A DNA stretch of 64,000 nucleotides from Roseomonas alba (GTDB lineage Bacteria; Pseudomonadota; Alphaproteobacteria; Acetobacterales; Acetobacteraceae), in NCBI RefSeq assembly GCF_019430885.1, contig NZ_JAHYBZ010000003.1, positions 558,001 through 622,000 on the forward strand, read 5' to 3'. The position numbers and the translations under genes are program-made. Shown in pieces: positions 27,071 through 36,835 of this stretch (position 1 is its first letter; the number at the start of each line of letters is the position of its first letter). The notes beneath the pieces were generated by a model. It saw only the letters and a list, made by a program, of their open reading frames with translations. It searched no databases and was not told the origin of the DNA.

Positions 27071-28558
27071 ATGGCACCCGAAAGCCTTGCGATCCTGGGT
27101 GGGCTGGGGGTGCTGGCGGTATTGCTGCTGGCGCTGCTGCTGCGCCGGCCGGGCACTGATCCGGTACTGACGCAGCGCCTGGCCGACCTGCAATCCGTGC
27201 TGGATCGGCAGGGGGAACGCATCGCAGCCCTGCCCGCGGAGTTCGAACGGTCCCTCGCGCGCGAGGCCGCGGCGATCGGGGATCGCATCGGCGCCGGGGC
27301 GCTGGACCAGACGCGCGCCCTGGGGGAAGGGATCGGCCGCATCGCGGACCGGCTTTCAGCGCAAGAGAAGGCGGTGCTGGACCGGCTCGCCGCCGATGCC
27401 GCGCTGCTGGCCGAACGCCTGGCGCAGGATGCGCGGGCCATGGCCGAGCAGCGCGCCGCGGTGGTCAAGGCGTTGACCGAGCACAAGGACGACACCGCCC
27501 TGCTGCGCCGCGACGTGACCGGCAGCGTCGTCGAAGGTTTGGCGAAGATCCAGGCCACGCTGACGGCCGAGAACACCCGTGTGCGCGATCAGCTCGACGC
27601 CCGGCTGAAGGAGCTGCGCGAGGGCAACGAGGCGAAGCTCGCCGACATCCAGAAGACGGTGAACGAGCAGCTTCAATCGGCCGTCGAGAAGCAGATGAAC
27701 GAGAGCTTCGCCCGCGTCATCGATCAGTTCGCCGCAGTGCAGAAGGCGATGACCGACGTGCAGGCGGTCACCACGCAGATCGTGGACATCAAGCGGCTCT
27801 TCTCCAACGTGAAGACCCGCGGTGGCTGGGGGGAGGCGCAGCTCCGCGCCTTGCTCGAGGACATCCTGCCGCCCGGGTCCTATGAGGCGAACAAGAAGCT
27901 GTCCGAGGACAGCGCCGAGGCGGTGGAATTCGCCATCCGCATGCCGAGCGAAGGCGGGCGGGAGGTCTTCCTGGCCGTCGACGCCAAATTTCCGACCGAG
28001 GACTGGGACCGGCTGGTGATGGCCTCCGAGGCCGGCGATGTCGAAGCGGAGAAGGCCGCGCGGCGCGCCCTGGAACAGCGCGTGCGTGGCGAAGCGGCGA
28101 AGATCGCCTCCAAATACATCCGCCCGCCGCTGACCGTGGAATTCGCGGTGCTGTTCCTGCCGACAGAGGGCCTTTACGCCGAGATCACCCGCATCCCCGG
28201 CGCGGTCGAGGACATCCACCGGCTGCACCGCGTTCTGGTGATGGGCCCGTCCCTGCTGCCGGCCATGCTGCGCACCATCCAGATGGGGCATGTCACCATC
28301 GCGCTCGGCGAGAAGGCCGACATGGTCCGCGAATTGCTCGGTGCCACCAAGGCCGAGATGGGCAAGATGGACGAGGTGCTGGTGCGGCTGCGCAAGCAGG
28401 TCACGGCGGTGGGCAACACCATCGATGCGGCGCAGGTCCGCACCCGCGCCGTCGCCCGCAAGCTGCGCGGCGTCGATGCGGTGGACGGATCCCGCGCCGC
28501 CGCCCTTCTCGACATCGAGGCCGAGGACCAGACCCCCGGCGAGGGCGACGAATCATGA
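27071..28558 (+). CDS. rmuC: DNA recombination protein RmuC
   Basis: This 495-residue protein has one N-terminal transmembrane helix (about residues 4-25), a long coiled-coil region to about residue 240, and the RmuC nuclease-like domain starting near [24 protein letters not shown]. The [13 protein letters not shown] and [23 protein letters not shown] stretches are diagnostic. RmuC limits inversions at short inverted repeats and may be a nuclease, which is notable in a region so rich in inverted repeats. The stop overlaps the next start (ATGA). Confidence 0.93.
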   Translation: MAPESLAILGGLGVLAVLLLALLLRRPGTDPVLTQRLADLQSVLDRQGERIAALPAEFERSLAREAAAIGDRIGAGALDQTRALGEGIGRIADRLSAQEKAVLDRLAADAALLAERLAQDARAMAEQRAAVVKALTEHKDDTALLRRDVTGSVVEGLAKIQATLTAENTRVRDQLDARLKELREGNEAKLADIQKTVNEQLQSAVEKQMNESFARVIDQFAAVQKAMTDVQAVTTQIVDIKRLFSNVKTRGGWGEAQLRALLEDILPPGSYEANKKLSEDSAEAVEFAIRMPSEGGREVFLAVDAKFPTEDWDRLVMASEAGDVEAEKAARRALEQRVRGEAAKIASKYIRPPLTVEFAVLFLPTEGLYAEITRIPGAVEDIHRLHRVLVMGPSLLPAMLRTIQMGHVTIALGEKADMVRELLGATKAEMGKMDEVLVRLRKQVTAVGNTIDAAQVRTRAVARKLRGVDAVDGSRAAALLDIEAEDQTPGEGDES

Positions 28559-29805
28559 GCCTGTTGCAGGTGCAATCTGCCATCGGCCTGCTGCTGCTGA
28601 CGGCACTGGCCTGGGCGCTGGGCGGATGCCGCCGCGGCGTGCCGGTACGCGTCGTCGTGGCGGGTCTGCTGCTGCAGCTGGCGCTCGCGGCCGTATTGCT
28701 GAACGTGCCGCCGGTGCGCCGCGCCTTCGCGCTGATCGGGGATGCGGTGAATGCCCTCGCCACCGCGACCAAGGCGGGGACGACGCTGGTCTTCGGCTAT
28801 CTCGGCGGCGGACCGCTTCCCTTTCCGGAGCCCTATCCGGGCGCGTCCTTCATCCTGTTCTTCCAGGCGCTGCCGCTGGTGCTGGTGGTCGGGGCGCTGT
28901 CCTCGGTGCTGTATCACTGGGGCGTCCTGCCCGCGATCGTGAAGGGCATGGCGAAGGTGCTGCGCCGCCTGTTCGGCCTCGGCGGCGCGGCTGGCTTCGG
29001 CGTCGCGGCGAACGTCTTCGTCGGCATGGTCGAGGCGCCACTGATGATCCGCGCCTGGCTCGCGAAGCTCACGCGGTCCGAGATGTTCGTCGTCATGACG
29101 GCCGGCCTCGCGACCATCAGCGGCAATACGCTGGTGGTCTATGCGCTCATCATCGCGCCGGTCGTGCCGGATGCGGCGGGGCAGTTGCTGACGGCGTCCC
29201 TGGTCTCGGCGCCGGCGGCGATCCTCGCGGGGCTGCTGATGATCCCGCCGGCGGCGGGCGACATCGCGACCGAAGGCGGGGACGGCATTCCCGAACGGCT
29301 CTACGACAGTTCCATGGATGCGCTGGTGCGCGGCACGCAGGACGGGCTGAACCTGCTGCTCGGCATCATGGCGTCGCTGATCGTCTTCGTCGCCATCGTG
29401 GCGCTGATCAACCTGGCGCTGGAACCCCTGACCGGCCTGACGTTGCAAGGCATCATGGGTTGGGTGCTGTGGCCCGTCGCCTGGGCCATGGGCGTGCCGA
29501 CGGGGGAGGCTGCGACGGTTGGCGCCTCGCTCGGCGTGAAGATGATCATCAACGAGTTCGTGTCCTACCTGTCGCTGGCGCAGTCGGGCGGGGCGGGGCT
29601 GTCTGACCGGTCACGTCTGATCCTGACCTATGCGCTGTGCGGGTTCAGCAACCTCGGTTCGGTCGGGATCATGGTGGGCGGCATGACGGCGATGTGCCCG
29701 GAACGGCGGACGGACATCGTGCGGCTCGGGCTGCCCTCGCTGATCTCCGCAACGATCGCCTGCTGCATGACCGGGGCGGTCGTCGGGGTGCTGACAGCGC
29801 CCTGA
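28555..29805 (+). CDS. Concentrative nucleoside transporter (CNT/NupC family)
   Basis: This 416-residue inner-membrane protein has about ten hydrophobic segments. CNT landmarks are FILFFQALPLVLVVGALSSVLYHWGVLPAIVK, the GVAANVFVGMVEAPLMIRAWL nucleoside-binding region, SGNTLVVYA, and the C-terminal ALCGFSNLGSVGIMVGG. It should import nucleosides with Na+ or H+. It overlaps rmuC by 4 nt and is followed by an aminotransferase after 38 bp. Confidence 0.9.
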   Translation: MSLLQVQSAIGLLLLTALAWALGGCRRGVPVRVVVAGLLLQLALAAVLLNVPPVRRAFALIGDAVNALATATKAGTTLVFGYLGGGPLPFPEPYPGASFILFFQALPLVLVVGALSSVLYHWGVLPAIVKGMAKVLRRLFGLGGAAGFGVAANVFVGMVEAPLMIRAWLAKLTRSEMFVVMTAGLATISGNTLVVYALIIAPVVPDAAGQLLTASLVSAPAAILAGLLMIPPAAGDIATEGGDGIPERLYDSSMDALVRGTQDGLNLLLGIMASLIVFVAIVALINLALEPLTGLTLQGIMGWVLWPVAWAMGVPTGEAATVGASLGVKMIINEFVSYLSLAQSGGAGLSDRSRLILTYALCGFSNLGSVGIMVGGMTAMCPERRTDIVRLGLPSLISATIACCMTGAVVGVLTAP

Positions 29806-29843
29806 ACGCGGCGCAGGATGCGCCGGCCGAAGGAGCCCACCCC

Positions 29844-31175
29844 ATGACCCACATCGTCCACCGCAACCTGCGCGAAGCGCCGCCCATCGCCGCCTCGGGG
29901 CGCGGGATCTGGTTGCGCGACGCCTCGGGGCATGAGGTGATCGACGGGTCGGGCGGGGCGGCGGTGGCCTGCCTCGGGCACGGCCACCCGCACGTCGTCC
30001 AGGCGATGAAGGACCAGATCGACCGGCTCTGCTACGCCCACACCGCGTTGTATTCGGCCGAGAGCGCCGAGCGACTCGCCGACATGCTGGTCGGCCACGC
30101 GCCGGGCGGCCTGACCCATGCCTATTTCGTGTCCTCGGGGTCCGAGGGCATGGAAGCCGCGATCAAGATGGCCCGGCAATGGGCGATCGAATCCGGCCAG
30201 CCGTCGCGGACGAAGATCATCGCGCGCCGGCAATCCTATCACGGCAACACGCTGGGCGCCCTGGCCGCCGGCGGCAATGCGATGCGCCGCGCCCCCTATG
30301 CGCCGCTGCTGTCGGATGCCTTCAGCCATGTCTCGCCCTGCTACCCCTATCGCGACCGCCGCGACGATGAATCCGAGGCCGACTACGTCGCGCGGCTGGC
30401 CGACGAACTGGAGGCCGAGTTCCAGCGCCTCGGCCCGCAGAATGTGATCGCCTTCTGCGCCGAGACCATCGTCGGCGCGACGCTCGGCTGCGCCACCGCC
30501 CTGCCCGGCTACTTCCCCGCCATGAAGGCGGTCTGCCAGCGCCACGGCGCGCTGCTGATCCTCGATGAGGTGATGTCCGGCATGGGCCGGTCCGGCACGC
30601 TGCACGCCTGGGAACAGGAAGGTGTGACGCCGGACATCCAGGTGATCGCGAAAGGCCTCGGCGGCGGCTACCAGCCGATCGGCGGCATCCTGGTCCATGG
30701 TCGGGTGATCGAAGCGTTGACCAAGGGTTCCGGCACCTTCAAGCATGGCCACACCTACCAGGCGCATCCCGTCGCCTGCGCCGCCGCCCTCGCGGTGCAG
30801 GAAGTCATCCGCGACGAGAAGCTGCTCGACAACGTGAAGGCGATGGGCGCGCTGCTGGAACAGGGCCTGACCGAGCGGTTGGGCAACCACGCCAAGATCG
30901 GCGACATCCGCGGCCGCGGCCTGTTCTGGGCGGTGGAGCTGGTGCAGGACCGCGCCTCCAAGGCCGTCTTCGACCCCGCACTAGCCGTGAACGAGCGCGT
31001 GAAGAAGGAAGCCTTCGACCGCGGCCTCGCCTGCTACCCGATGGGCGGGACCATCGACGGCAAGCATGGCGACCACGTCATCCTCGCGCCGCCCTATGTC
31101 TGCACCGCGGCCGAGATCGGCATGATCGTCGAGCGTTTCGGCGACGCCGTGGAAGCCGCGCTCGCCAGGCTGTGA
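29844..31175 (+). CDS. Class III pyridoxal-phosphate aminotransferase
   Basis: This 443-residue fold-type I PLP enzyme is of the omega-aminotransferase class. The PLP region is visible: SGSEGMEAAIKMARQW, LLILDEVMSGMGRSG with the Asp that contacts the pyridine nitrogen, and VIAKGLGGGYQPIG with the Schiff-base Lys. The annotated relatives act on beta-alanine, GABA, 2,4-diaminobutyrate or similar amines, and the substrate here is not evident. It is followed by an M20 amidohydrolase, suggesting a small amino-compound degradation pair. AAGGAG lies upstream of ATG 29844. Confidence 0.9.
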   Translation: MTHIVHRNLREAPPIAASGRGIWLRDASGHEVIDGSGGAAVACLGHGHPHVVQAMKDQIDRLCYAHTALYSAESAERLADMLVGHAPGGLTHAYFVSSGSEGMEAAIKMARQWAIESGQPSRTKIIARRQSYHGNTLGALAAGGNAMRRAPYAPLLSDAFSHVSPCYPYRDRRDDESEADYVARLADELEAEFQRLGPQNVIAFCAETIVGATLGCATALPGYFPAMKAVCQRHGALLILDEVMSGMGRSGTLHAWEQEGVTPDIQVIAKGLGGGYQPIGGILVHGRVIEALTKGSGTFKHGHTYQAHPVACAAALAVQEVIRDEKLLDNVKAMGALLEQGLTERLGNHAKIGDIRGRGLFWAVELVQDRASKAVFDPALAVNERVKKEAFDRGLACYPMGGTIDGKHGDHVILAPPYVCTAAEIGMIVERFGDAVEAALARL

Positions 31176-31253
31176 TGCCCGATTCCGTCGCCACCGCCGC
31201 GAAGCAGCCCCATTCCGCGCCATAGTGCGCGCTTTCCCCAGGGACAGACGACC

Positions 31254-32426
31254 TTGCCCATCATCAACCGCATCGCCGATTTCCACGCCGACCTGACGGC
31301 CACGCGCCGCGACATCCACGCCCATCCGGAGCTCGGCTTCCAGGAGCGCCGCACCTCCGACATGGTCGCGAAGATGCTCGAATCCTGGGGCGTCGAGGTG
31401 CATCGCAACATCGCCGGCACCGGCCTGGTCGGCGTGCTGCGCAACGGCACGTCCAAGCGGTCCATCGGCTTCCGCGCCGACATGGACTGCCTGCCGATGA
31501 CCGAGACCAACGATTTCGGCCATCGTTCCACTGTGGCGGGGCAGATGCATGCCTGCGGTCACGACGGGCACACCACCATGCTGCTCGGCGCCGCGCGCTA
31601 CCTGGCCGAGACGAAGAACTTCGACGGCACGGTGAACTTCATCTTCCAGCCCGCCGAGGAGGGCGGCGGCGGCGGCGAGGTCATGGTGAAGGAAGGCCTG
31701 TTCGACCGCTTCCCCTGCGATTCCGTCTTCGCCATGCACAACACGCCGGAGATCCCGCTCGGCGAGGCCCGCATCCTCGCCGGCCCGGTCCTTGCCGCGG
31801 CGGACCGCATCACCATCACCATCCACGGCAAGGGCGGCCATGCCTCCCGCCCGCAGCAATGCATCGACCCGGTGCTGGTGGGCTCGCAGATCGTGGTGGC
31901 GGCGCAGTCGATCGTCTCACGGTCCATGGACGCGCTGGATGCCGCGGTGATCAGCATCTGCATGTTCCACGCCGGCGAGGCGAGCAACGTCATCCCCGAG
32001 ACCGCCGAGCTCCACGGCACGGTCCGCACCTTCAAGCCGGCGATCCAGGACAAGGTCGAGGAGCGCCTGCACCAGATCGTGCGCTCGACGGCCGAGGCCT
32101 ATGGCGCCACCGCCGAACTGTCCTACCAGCGCGGCTACCCGCCCACGGTGAACAATCCCGAACAGGCCGAGCGCGCCGCCAAGGCCGCCGACGCCATCCT
32201 GGGCGAGGGCAAGGTGCAGCGCACCGGCACGCCGCGCATGGGGGCGGAGGATTTCTCCTACATGCTGCTGGCGCGGCCGGGGGCGTTCATCGGCATCGGG
32301 CAAGGCGATGGCGGGCGGCACTCGGTGTCGGTGCACAATCCCCGCTACGACTTCAACGACGACCTGATCCCGCTGGGGTCTTCGCTCTTCGCGAAGCTGG
32401 CGGAACAGGAACTGCCGCGCGGGTAG
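31254..32426 (+). CDS. M20-family amidohydrolase (hippurate hydrolase/aminoacylase type)
   Basis: This is a 390-residue metal-dependent amidohydrolase. It has RRDIHAHPELGFQE, RADMDCLP, HACGHDGHT, the EEGGGGG catalytic Glu segment, and the lid-domain GKGGHASRPQ. Members cleave N-acyl or N-carbamoyl amino acids and hippurate. The likely start is TTG 31254 (MPIINRIADFHADLTATRR), since no ATG lies nearby in frame. No signal peptide, so it is cytoplasmic. It sits between a class III aminotransferase and a tripartite tricarboxylate transporter. Confidence 0.9.
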   Translation: MPIINRIADFHADLTATRRDIHAHPELGFQERRTSDMVAKMLESWGVEVHRNIAGTGLVGVLRNGTSKRSIGFRADMDCLPMTETNDFGHRSTVAGQMHACGHDGHTTMLLGAARYLAETKNFDGTVNFIFQPAEEGGGGGEVMVKEGLFDRFPCDSVFAMHNTPEIPLGEARILAGPVLAAADRITITIHGKGGHASRPQQCIDPVLVGSQIVVAAQSIVSRSMDALDAAVISICMFHAGEASNVIPETAELHGTVRTFKPAIQDKVEERLHQIVRSTAEAYGATAELSYQRGYPPTVNNPEQAERAAKAADAILGEGKVQRTGTPRMGAEDFSYMLLARPGAFIGIGQGDGGRHSVSVHNPRYDFNDDLIPLGSSLFAKLAEQELPRG

Positions 32427-32436
32427 GCGGGTCGCC

Positions 32437-32570
32437 GCCCCCTCCGCCTGGCGCCAGACACGGGGCGGTCCGGTCGTATTCACCGCATCGTTTGCGCGAG
32501 GCGCCAGGTATCGGTTTCCAAAGGCCTCGGGCCTTTACTGGGGTGGCTTGGAGGGGCGAAGCCCCTCCAA
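32437..32570. repeat. Dispersed palindromic element, copy D (half copy)
   Basis: Only the right module is intact: GGCGCCAGGTATCGG inner motif, hairpin CCAAAGGCC/GGCCTTT at 32518-32536, and a strong TTGGAGGGGC-GAA-GCCCCTCCAA hairpin at 32548-32570. The left part keeps a CTGGCGCCAG motif and a CCCCCTCC remnant but no hairpins. It fills most of the 244-bp gap before the Bug-family receptor. Confidence 0.75.
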
Positions 32571-32670
32571 CGCTTCGGCCGAGGCCACGGAAGATGCAGG
32601 AGCCCCTTTGCACGGCGCGCGAGGCCGGCGCATGCTCAGGCGCATCGAGGAAATGACCGGATCCACCGCC

Positions 32671-33639
32671 ATGACCAACCGCCGCACCTTTGTTGCCGCC
32701 TCCGCGGGCCTGGCCGCGTTCGGCCTCACGCCCCGTCTCGCCGGGGCGCAGCAGCGATTCGCCAGCATCTACATGTTCGTCCCGGCCGGTCCTGGCGGTG
32801 GCTGGGACGGCCTCGGCCGCGCCATCGAGCAGGCGGCGCGCCAGTCCGGCCTCGTCGGCACCTTCCAGTTCGAGAATGTCGGCGGCGCCGGCGGCATGGT
32901 CGGCCTGCCGCGCTTCCTGTCCCAGCGCCGTGGCCGCGCCGATGCGCTCATGGTCGGCGGGTCGGTCATGGTCGGCGCGTCGCTGACCAACAAGACGCCG
33001 GTCTCGCTGCAGAACACCGTGCCGGTTGCCCGAATGACCGAGGAGGCCGGCGTCATCATCGTGCCGGCCAACAGCCCCTATCAGAATATCCGGCAGCTTC
33101 TGGACGCGCTGAAGGAGAATCCACGCGCGGTCTCGGTGGCCGGCGGCAGCGCCGGCGGTACGGACCACATCATCCTGGGGCTGATGCTGCAGAAGCTCGG
33201 CCGCCAGGCGCGTGAGGCGTCCTTCGTCGCCTTCCCCGGCGGCGGACCGGCCCAGGCAGCCGTCCTGGGGGGGCAGGTTGCGGCCGGCATCTCCGGCTGG
33301 TCGGAATTTTCCGAGCAGATCAAGGCCGGGCGCGTGCGCGCCCTCGCCACGACCGGCGAGCGCCGCATCGACACGGATGTGCCGACGCTGAAGGAAAGCG
33401 GCATGGACGTGGTCGCGACCAATTGGCGCGGCGTGTTCGGCGCCCCCGGCATCAACGCCACGCAGCGCCAGGCGCTGGTCGATCTGATGACCGCCATCCA
33501 TGCCACGGAAGCGTGGCGCGGCATCCTCACCGACCGCGGCTGGGAGGACGCCTTCCTGACCGGTACGCCGTTCGAGCAATTCCTCGAAAAGGACCGCGCC
33601 GATACGGAAAGCGTGCTCAAGGACCTTGGTCTCGCCTGA
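32671..33639 (+). CDS. tctC: Tripartite tricarboxylate transporter receptor, TctC/Bug family
   Basis: This is a 322-residue periplasmic binding protein. The signal peptide (NRRTFVAASAGLAAFGLTPRLAGA, Tat-like twin Arg) is followed by the Bug-family fold: FVPAGPGGGWDGLGRAIEQA near the start, the ENVGGAGGMVGL motif, and late DRGWEDAFLTGTPFEQFL. Members bind citrate, other di- and tricarboxylates or similar acids. In-frame ATGs at 32632 and 32653 exist, the latter with GAGGA only about 2 nt away, so the exact start is uncertain. TctB follows after 6 bp. Confidence 0.88.
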   Translation: MTNRRTFVAASAGLAAFGLTPRLAGAQQRFASIYMFVPAGPGGGWDGLGRAIEQAARQSGLVGTFQFENVGGAGGMVGLPRFLSQRRGRADALMVGGSVMVGASLTNKTPVSLQNTVPVARMTEEAGVIIVPANSPYQNIRQLLDALKENPRAVSVAGGSAGGTDHIILGLMLQKLGRQAREASFVAFPGGGPAQAAVLGGQVAAGISGWSEFSEQIKAGRVRALATTGERRIDTDVPTLKESGMDVVATNWRGVFGAPGINATQRQALVDLMTAIHATEAWRGILTDRGWEDAFLTGTPFEQFLEKDRADTESVLKDLGLA

Positions 33640-33645
33640 GCCGCC

Positions 33646-34152
33646 ATGAAGCCAGGTGCCCTGCCCGACCTCGCGGTCGGCCTTGCCGTCACGGCGCTGG
33701 GTGTGCTCGGCGCCTGGCTGACCTGGGTGATTCCGGTGACGCCGGTCTATGCCGTGGTCGGGCCGAAGCTGGTGCCTGCGGTGATCGCCGCGGCGCTGTT
33801 CGTGCTTGGCCTGATGCTGACCGCCGCCGCCCTGCGCGGGGGCTGGAGCGCGGACCTGCCGGAGGTCGCCGAGGCCGGCCCACGCAACCTGCCGGCACTC
33901 GGCTGGCTGCTGGGCGGCATGCTGCTGAACCTCGTGCTGATCGAGCCGCTGGGCTTTTCCATCGCCGCCGCACTGCAATTCGTCTGTACCGCGCGCGCCT
34001 TCGGCAGCCGCGCGCCGCTGCGTGACGCGGTCATCGCGCTCACGGTGTCGCTAACCGCCTTCTTCCTGTTCGTCGAAGCGCTGGGCGTGAATATCGGCGC
34101 CGGGCTGCTGGAGGGGGCAATCCTGCGCGCCCTGGGGCAGGAGGTCTCGTGA
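33646..34152 (+). CDS. tctB: Tripartite tricarboxylate transporter small subunit TctB
   Basis: This 168-residue protein has about four transmembrane segments, the length and layout of TctB. Recognisable are AVTALGVLGAWL in the first helix and the VGPKLVPAVIAAAL signature-like segment that commonly reads (G)PxxFP in relatives. It is the small membrane subunit that works with TctA and TctC. Its stop overlaps the GTG start of the PhzF-family gene, so phzF is translationally coupled to the transporter. Confidence 0.85.
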   Translation: MKPGALPDLAVGLAVTALGVLGAWLTWVIPVTPVYAVVGPKLVPAVIAAALFVLGLMLTAAALRGGWSADLPEVAEAGPRNLPALGWLLGGMLLNLVLIEPLGFSIAAALQFVCTARAFGSRAPLRDAVIALTVSLTAFFLFVEALGVNIGAGLLEGAILRALGQEVS

Positions 34153-35042
34153 GGGCGTTCCGCTTCGTCACCGTCGACGTCTTCACCGACCGGCGCTTCG
34201 GCGGCAACCAGCTTGCCGTGTTTCCCGATGCGCGCGGCCTCAACGACGCCGAGATGCAGGCGCTGGCGGCCGAGTTCAACCTGAGCGAGACGACCTTCGT
34301 CCTGCCCGCCGACAACCCGCAGCATGATGCGCGGGTGCGCATCTTCAACCGCGTCGCCGAGATGCCCTTCGCCGGCCATCCCAATGTCGGCACCGCCTTC
34401 GTTCTGGGGCAGGAGGATGAGGACAGCCCGCGCCTCTATCGCTTCGAGGAACCGGCCGGACTGGTGGAGGTCGCGCTGCTGCGCGACGGCGCCGGCCGGG
34501 TGACCGGCGCGGAAGTGGCCGCGCCGCAGCCGCTGAGCATCGGGGCTGTGCTGCCCGTGGCCACCGCCGCCGCCTGTGCCGGCATCCCCGAGGCCGCGGT
34601 GGTCACCGCCCGGCACGCGCCAACGCTGGCTTCGGACGGCGGCAATCAGCGCCTGCTGACCGAGGTGACGCCGGAAGGTCTGGTCGCCGCCACGCCGGAT
34701 CTCGGTGCCTTCCGTCGTGCCGTGGCGGACTTCCCGGATGAGACGCGCGGCTTCCTGTCGCTCTACATCTATTGCCGGGACGGTGCGGCGGTGCGGGCGC
34801 GGATGTTCTCGCCGCTCACCGGCACCTGGGAGGATGCGGCGACAGGCAGCGCGGCGACACCGCTCGCCGGCTTCCTGCTGCATCTGGACGGCGATGAAGA
34901 CGGGGCCTGGGACATCACGCAGGGTGTGGAGATGGGACGGCCGTCCCTGCTGCTGGCCCGCGCGCGGCGGCGCGCCGACGGCATCCGGGCGAGCGTGGGC
35001 GGGCGCTGCGTGCCGGTGCTGCGGGGCGAGGCGGTGCTGTGA
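34149..35042 (+). CDS. PhzF-family isomerase
   Basis: This 297-residue protein of the diaminopimelate-epimerase-like PhzF family starts FRFVTVDVFTDRRFGGNQLAVF, with the Asn/Gln motif typical of PhzF. The catalytic Glu lies in LSETTFV (Glu after LS), and NRVAEMPFAGHPNVGTAF and WEDAATGSAATPLAGFL follow. Phenazine genes are absent, so phenazine synthesis is unlikely. Relatives act as isomerases or epimerases of unknown substrate. It interrupts the usual tctC-tctB-tctA order, and GTG 34149 overlaps the tctB stop by 4 nt. Confidence 0.88.
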   Translation: MRAFRFVTVDVFTDRRFGGNQLAVFPDARGLNDAEMQALAAEFNLSETTFVLPADNPQHDARVRIFNRVAEMPFAGHPNVGTAFVLGQEDEDSPRLYRFEEPAGLVEVALLRDGAGRVTGAEVAAPQPLSIGAVLPVATAAACAGIPEAAVVTARHAPTLASDGGNQRLLTEVTPEGLVAATPDLGAFRRAVADFPDETRGFLSLYIYCRDGAAVRARMFSPLTGTWEDAATGSAATPLAGFLLHLDGDEDGAWDITQGVEMGRPSLLLARARRRADGIRASVGGRCVPVLRGEAVL

Positions 35043-35056
35043 GGCATAGGGCGATT

Positions 35057-35314
35057 GGAGGGGCTCTGCCCCTCCACGCCACCCCGCCAAAGGCCGAAAG
35101 GCCTTTGGAAACCAATACTCGGAGTTGGGCACGGCAGCCGCAACCGAGCGTGATCGGCGCCTCGAACGCGCTGCCGGGAATCGATTCCGAAGTTGGGCAC
35201 GGCGCCCGCTCATGTCAGGCGACGCACCCTTCGCGCTCTGCACCAAGCATTGGTTTCCAAAGGCCTTTCGGCCTTTGGTGGGGTGCGGTCCGGAGAGGGG
35301 CAAAGCCCCTCTCC
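35057..35314. repeat. Dispersed palindromic element, copy E (best-preserved)
   Basis: Left module: GGAGGGGC/GCCCCTCC hairpin 35057-35075 and CCAAAGGCC-GAAA-GGCCTTTGG hairpin 35087-35108, then AAACCAAT. Right module: ATTGGTTT, then CCAAAGGCC-TTTC-GGCCTTTGG hairpin 35257-35278, and GGAGAGGGGC/GCCCCTCTCC hairpin 35292-35314. The two modules are inverted copies. The motif AGTTGGGCACGGC occurs twice inside (35123 and 35190). It fills the 299-bp gap between phzF and tctA. Confidence 0.9.
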
Positions 35315-35341
35315 GAGCGCCCTGCATCAGAAGGCTGACCC

Positions 35342-36835
35342 ATGGATTCCCTCTCCGGCCTCGCGCTCGGCTTCGGCAATGCCTTGTCCCTCGCGAATCT
35401 TGCCTGGGCGCTGCTGGGCTGCTTCCTCGGCACTGCGGTCGGCGTCCTGCCCGGCATCGGCCCGGCGCTGACCATCGCGCTGCTGCTGCCCATCACCTTC
35501 TCCGTCAGCGCGACGGGGGCCTTCATCCTGTTCTGTGGTGTTTTCTACGGCGCCATGTATGGCGGCAGCACGACGTCCATCCTGCTGAACACGCCGGGCG
35601 AGAGCGGGTCGATCATCACTGCTCTCGAGGGTGCGAAGATGGCGCGGAACGGGCGCGCCGGGCCGGCGCTGGCGACCTCGGCGATCGGGTCGTTCGTCGC
35701 GGGCACTGTGGGAACACTGGGGATCGCCTTCCTCGGCCCGGTCATCGTGGAATGGGCGCTGGTGCTGGGGCCGGCCGAGTATTTCTCGCTGATGGTGCTG
35801 TGCTTCGTCACGGTCTCGGCGGTGTTGGGGTCGTCACCGCTGCGCGGGCTGACCTCGTTGTTCTTCGGGCTGATGCTGGGGCTGGTGGGGGTGGACCTCC
35901 AGACGGGACAGCCGCGCCTGACCTTCGGCGTGCCGGAACTGCTGGATGGCGTGAATGTCGTGCTGGTGGCGGTCGCGCTGTTCGCGGTGGGTGAGGCGCT
36001 CTACATGGCCTGGCACCACCACGCCGGAAAGCAGGAGGTGCTGGCGGTCGGGCGGCTGATGCTGTCGAAGGAGGATCTGAAGCGATCCTTCTGGCCGTGG
36101 ATCCGCGGCGCCGGGCTGGGCTTTCCCTTCGGCGTGCTGCCGGCCGGCGGGACCGAGATGCCGACCATGCTCAGCTATTTCGCCGAGCGGAAGCTGGTGA
36201 AGCCGGAATACGCGCAGGAATTCGGCACGACCGGTGCCATCGAAGGCGTGGCCGGGCCCGAGGCCGCGAACAACGCCGCGGCGGCCGGCATCCTGGTGCC
36301 GATGCTGACCCTCGGTCTGCCGACCAGCGCGACGGCGGCGATCATGCTGTCGGCCTTCCAGTCCTATGGCATCAACCCGGGGCCGCTGCTGTTCACGCAA
36401 CAGGCGGAGCTGGTCTGGACGCTGATCGCATCGCTATTCATCGCGAATGTCATGCTGGTGGTGCTGAACCTGCCCCTGGTCGGGCTGTGGGTGCGCATCC
36501 TGAAAATTCCGGTGCCGCAGCTCTATGCCGGCATCCTGGTCTTCGCGACGATCGGCACCTACGGGATCTCGAACAGCGTCATCGACCTGGTCCTTCTCTA
36601 CGCGCTGGGGATCGTCGCGATGTTCATGCGGCGCTTCGACTTCCCCGTCGCGCCGGTGGTGATCGGCATGATCCTGGGGCCGATGGCCGAACAGGCGCTG
36701 CGCCAGGCGCTGACCATCAGCCAGGGTGACTGGACGGTGTTCGTGACGCGGCCGGGCAGCGCGATCATCCTGGGCCTGGCCATCCTGGCGCTGGCCGGGC
36801 CGCGACTCTACGCCGCCATCGCACGGAAGGCCTGA
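35342..36835 (+). CDS. tctA: Tripartite tricarboxylate transporter large subunit TctA
   Basis: This 497-residue inner-membrane subunit has about twelve hydrophobic segments. The diagnostic features are [23 protein letters not shown] and [20 protein letters not shown] near the N-terminus, the second-half mirror [22 protein letters not shown], and [15 protein letters not shown]. It should form the secondary transport channel for the carboxylate delivered by TctC. It is separated from tctB by phzF and repeat copy E. The stop shares its last base with the flavin-reductase start (TGATG). Confidence 0.95.
   Translation: MDSLSGLALGFGNALSLANLAWALLGCFLGTAVGVLPGIGPALTIALLLPITFSVSATGAFILFCGVFYGAMYGGSTTSILLNTPGESGSIITALEGAKMARNGRAGPALATSAIGSFVAGTVGTLGIAFLGPVIVEWALVLGPAEYFSLMVLCFVTVSAVLGSSPLRGLTSLFFGLMLGLVGVDLQTGQPRLTFGVPELLDGVNVVLVAVALFAVGEALYMAWHHHAGKQEVLAVGRLMLSKEDLKRSFWPWIRGAGLGFPFGVLPAGGTEMPTMLSYFAERKLVKPEYAQEFGTTGAIEGVAGPEAANNAAAAGILVPMLTLGLPTSATAAIMLSAFQSYGINPGPLLFTQQAELVWTLIASLFIANVMLVVLNLPLVGLWVRILKIPVPQLYAGILVFATIGTYGISNSVIDLVLLYALGIVAMFMRRFDFPVAPVVIGMILGPMAEQALRQALTISQGDWTVFVTRPGSAIILGLAILALAGPRLYAAIARKA

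Noticed and set aside
34149-35042. Phenazine biosynthesis locus
   Set aside because: Only a PhzF-family gene is present; no other phz genes occur, and this family is mostly of other or unknown function.
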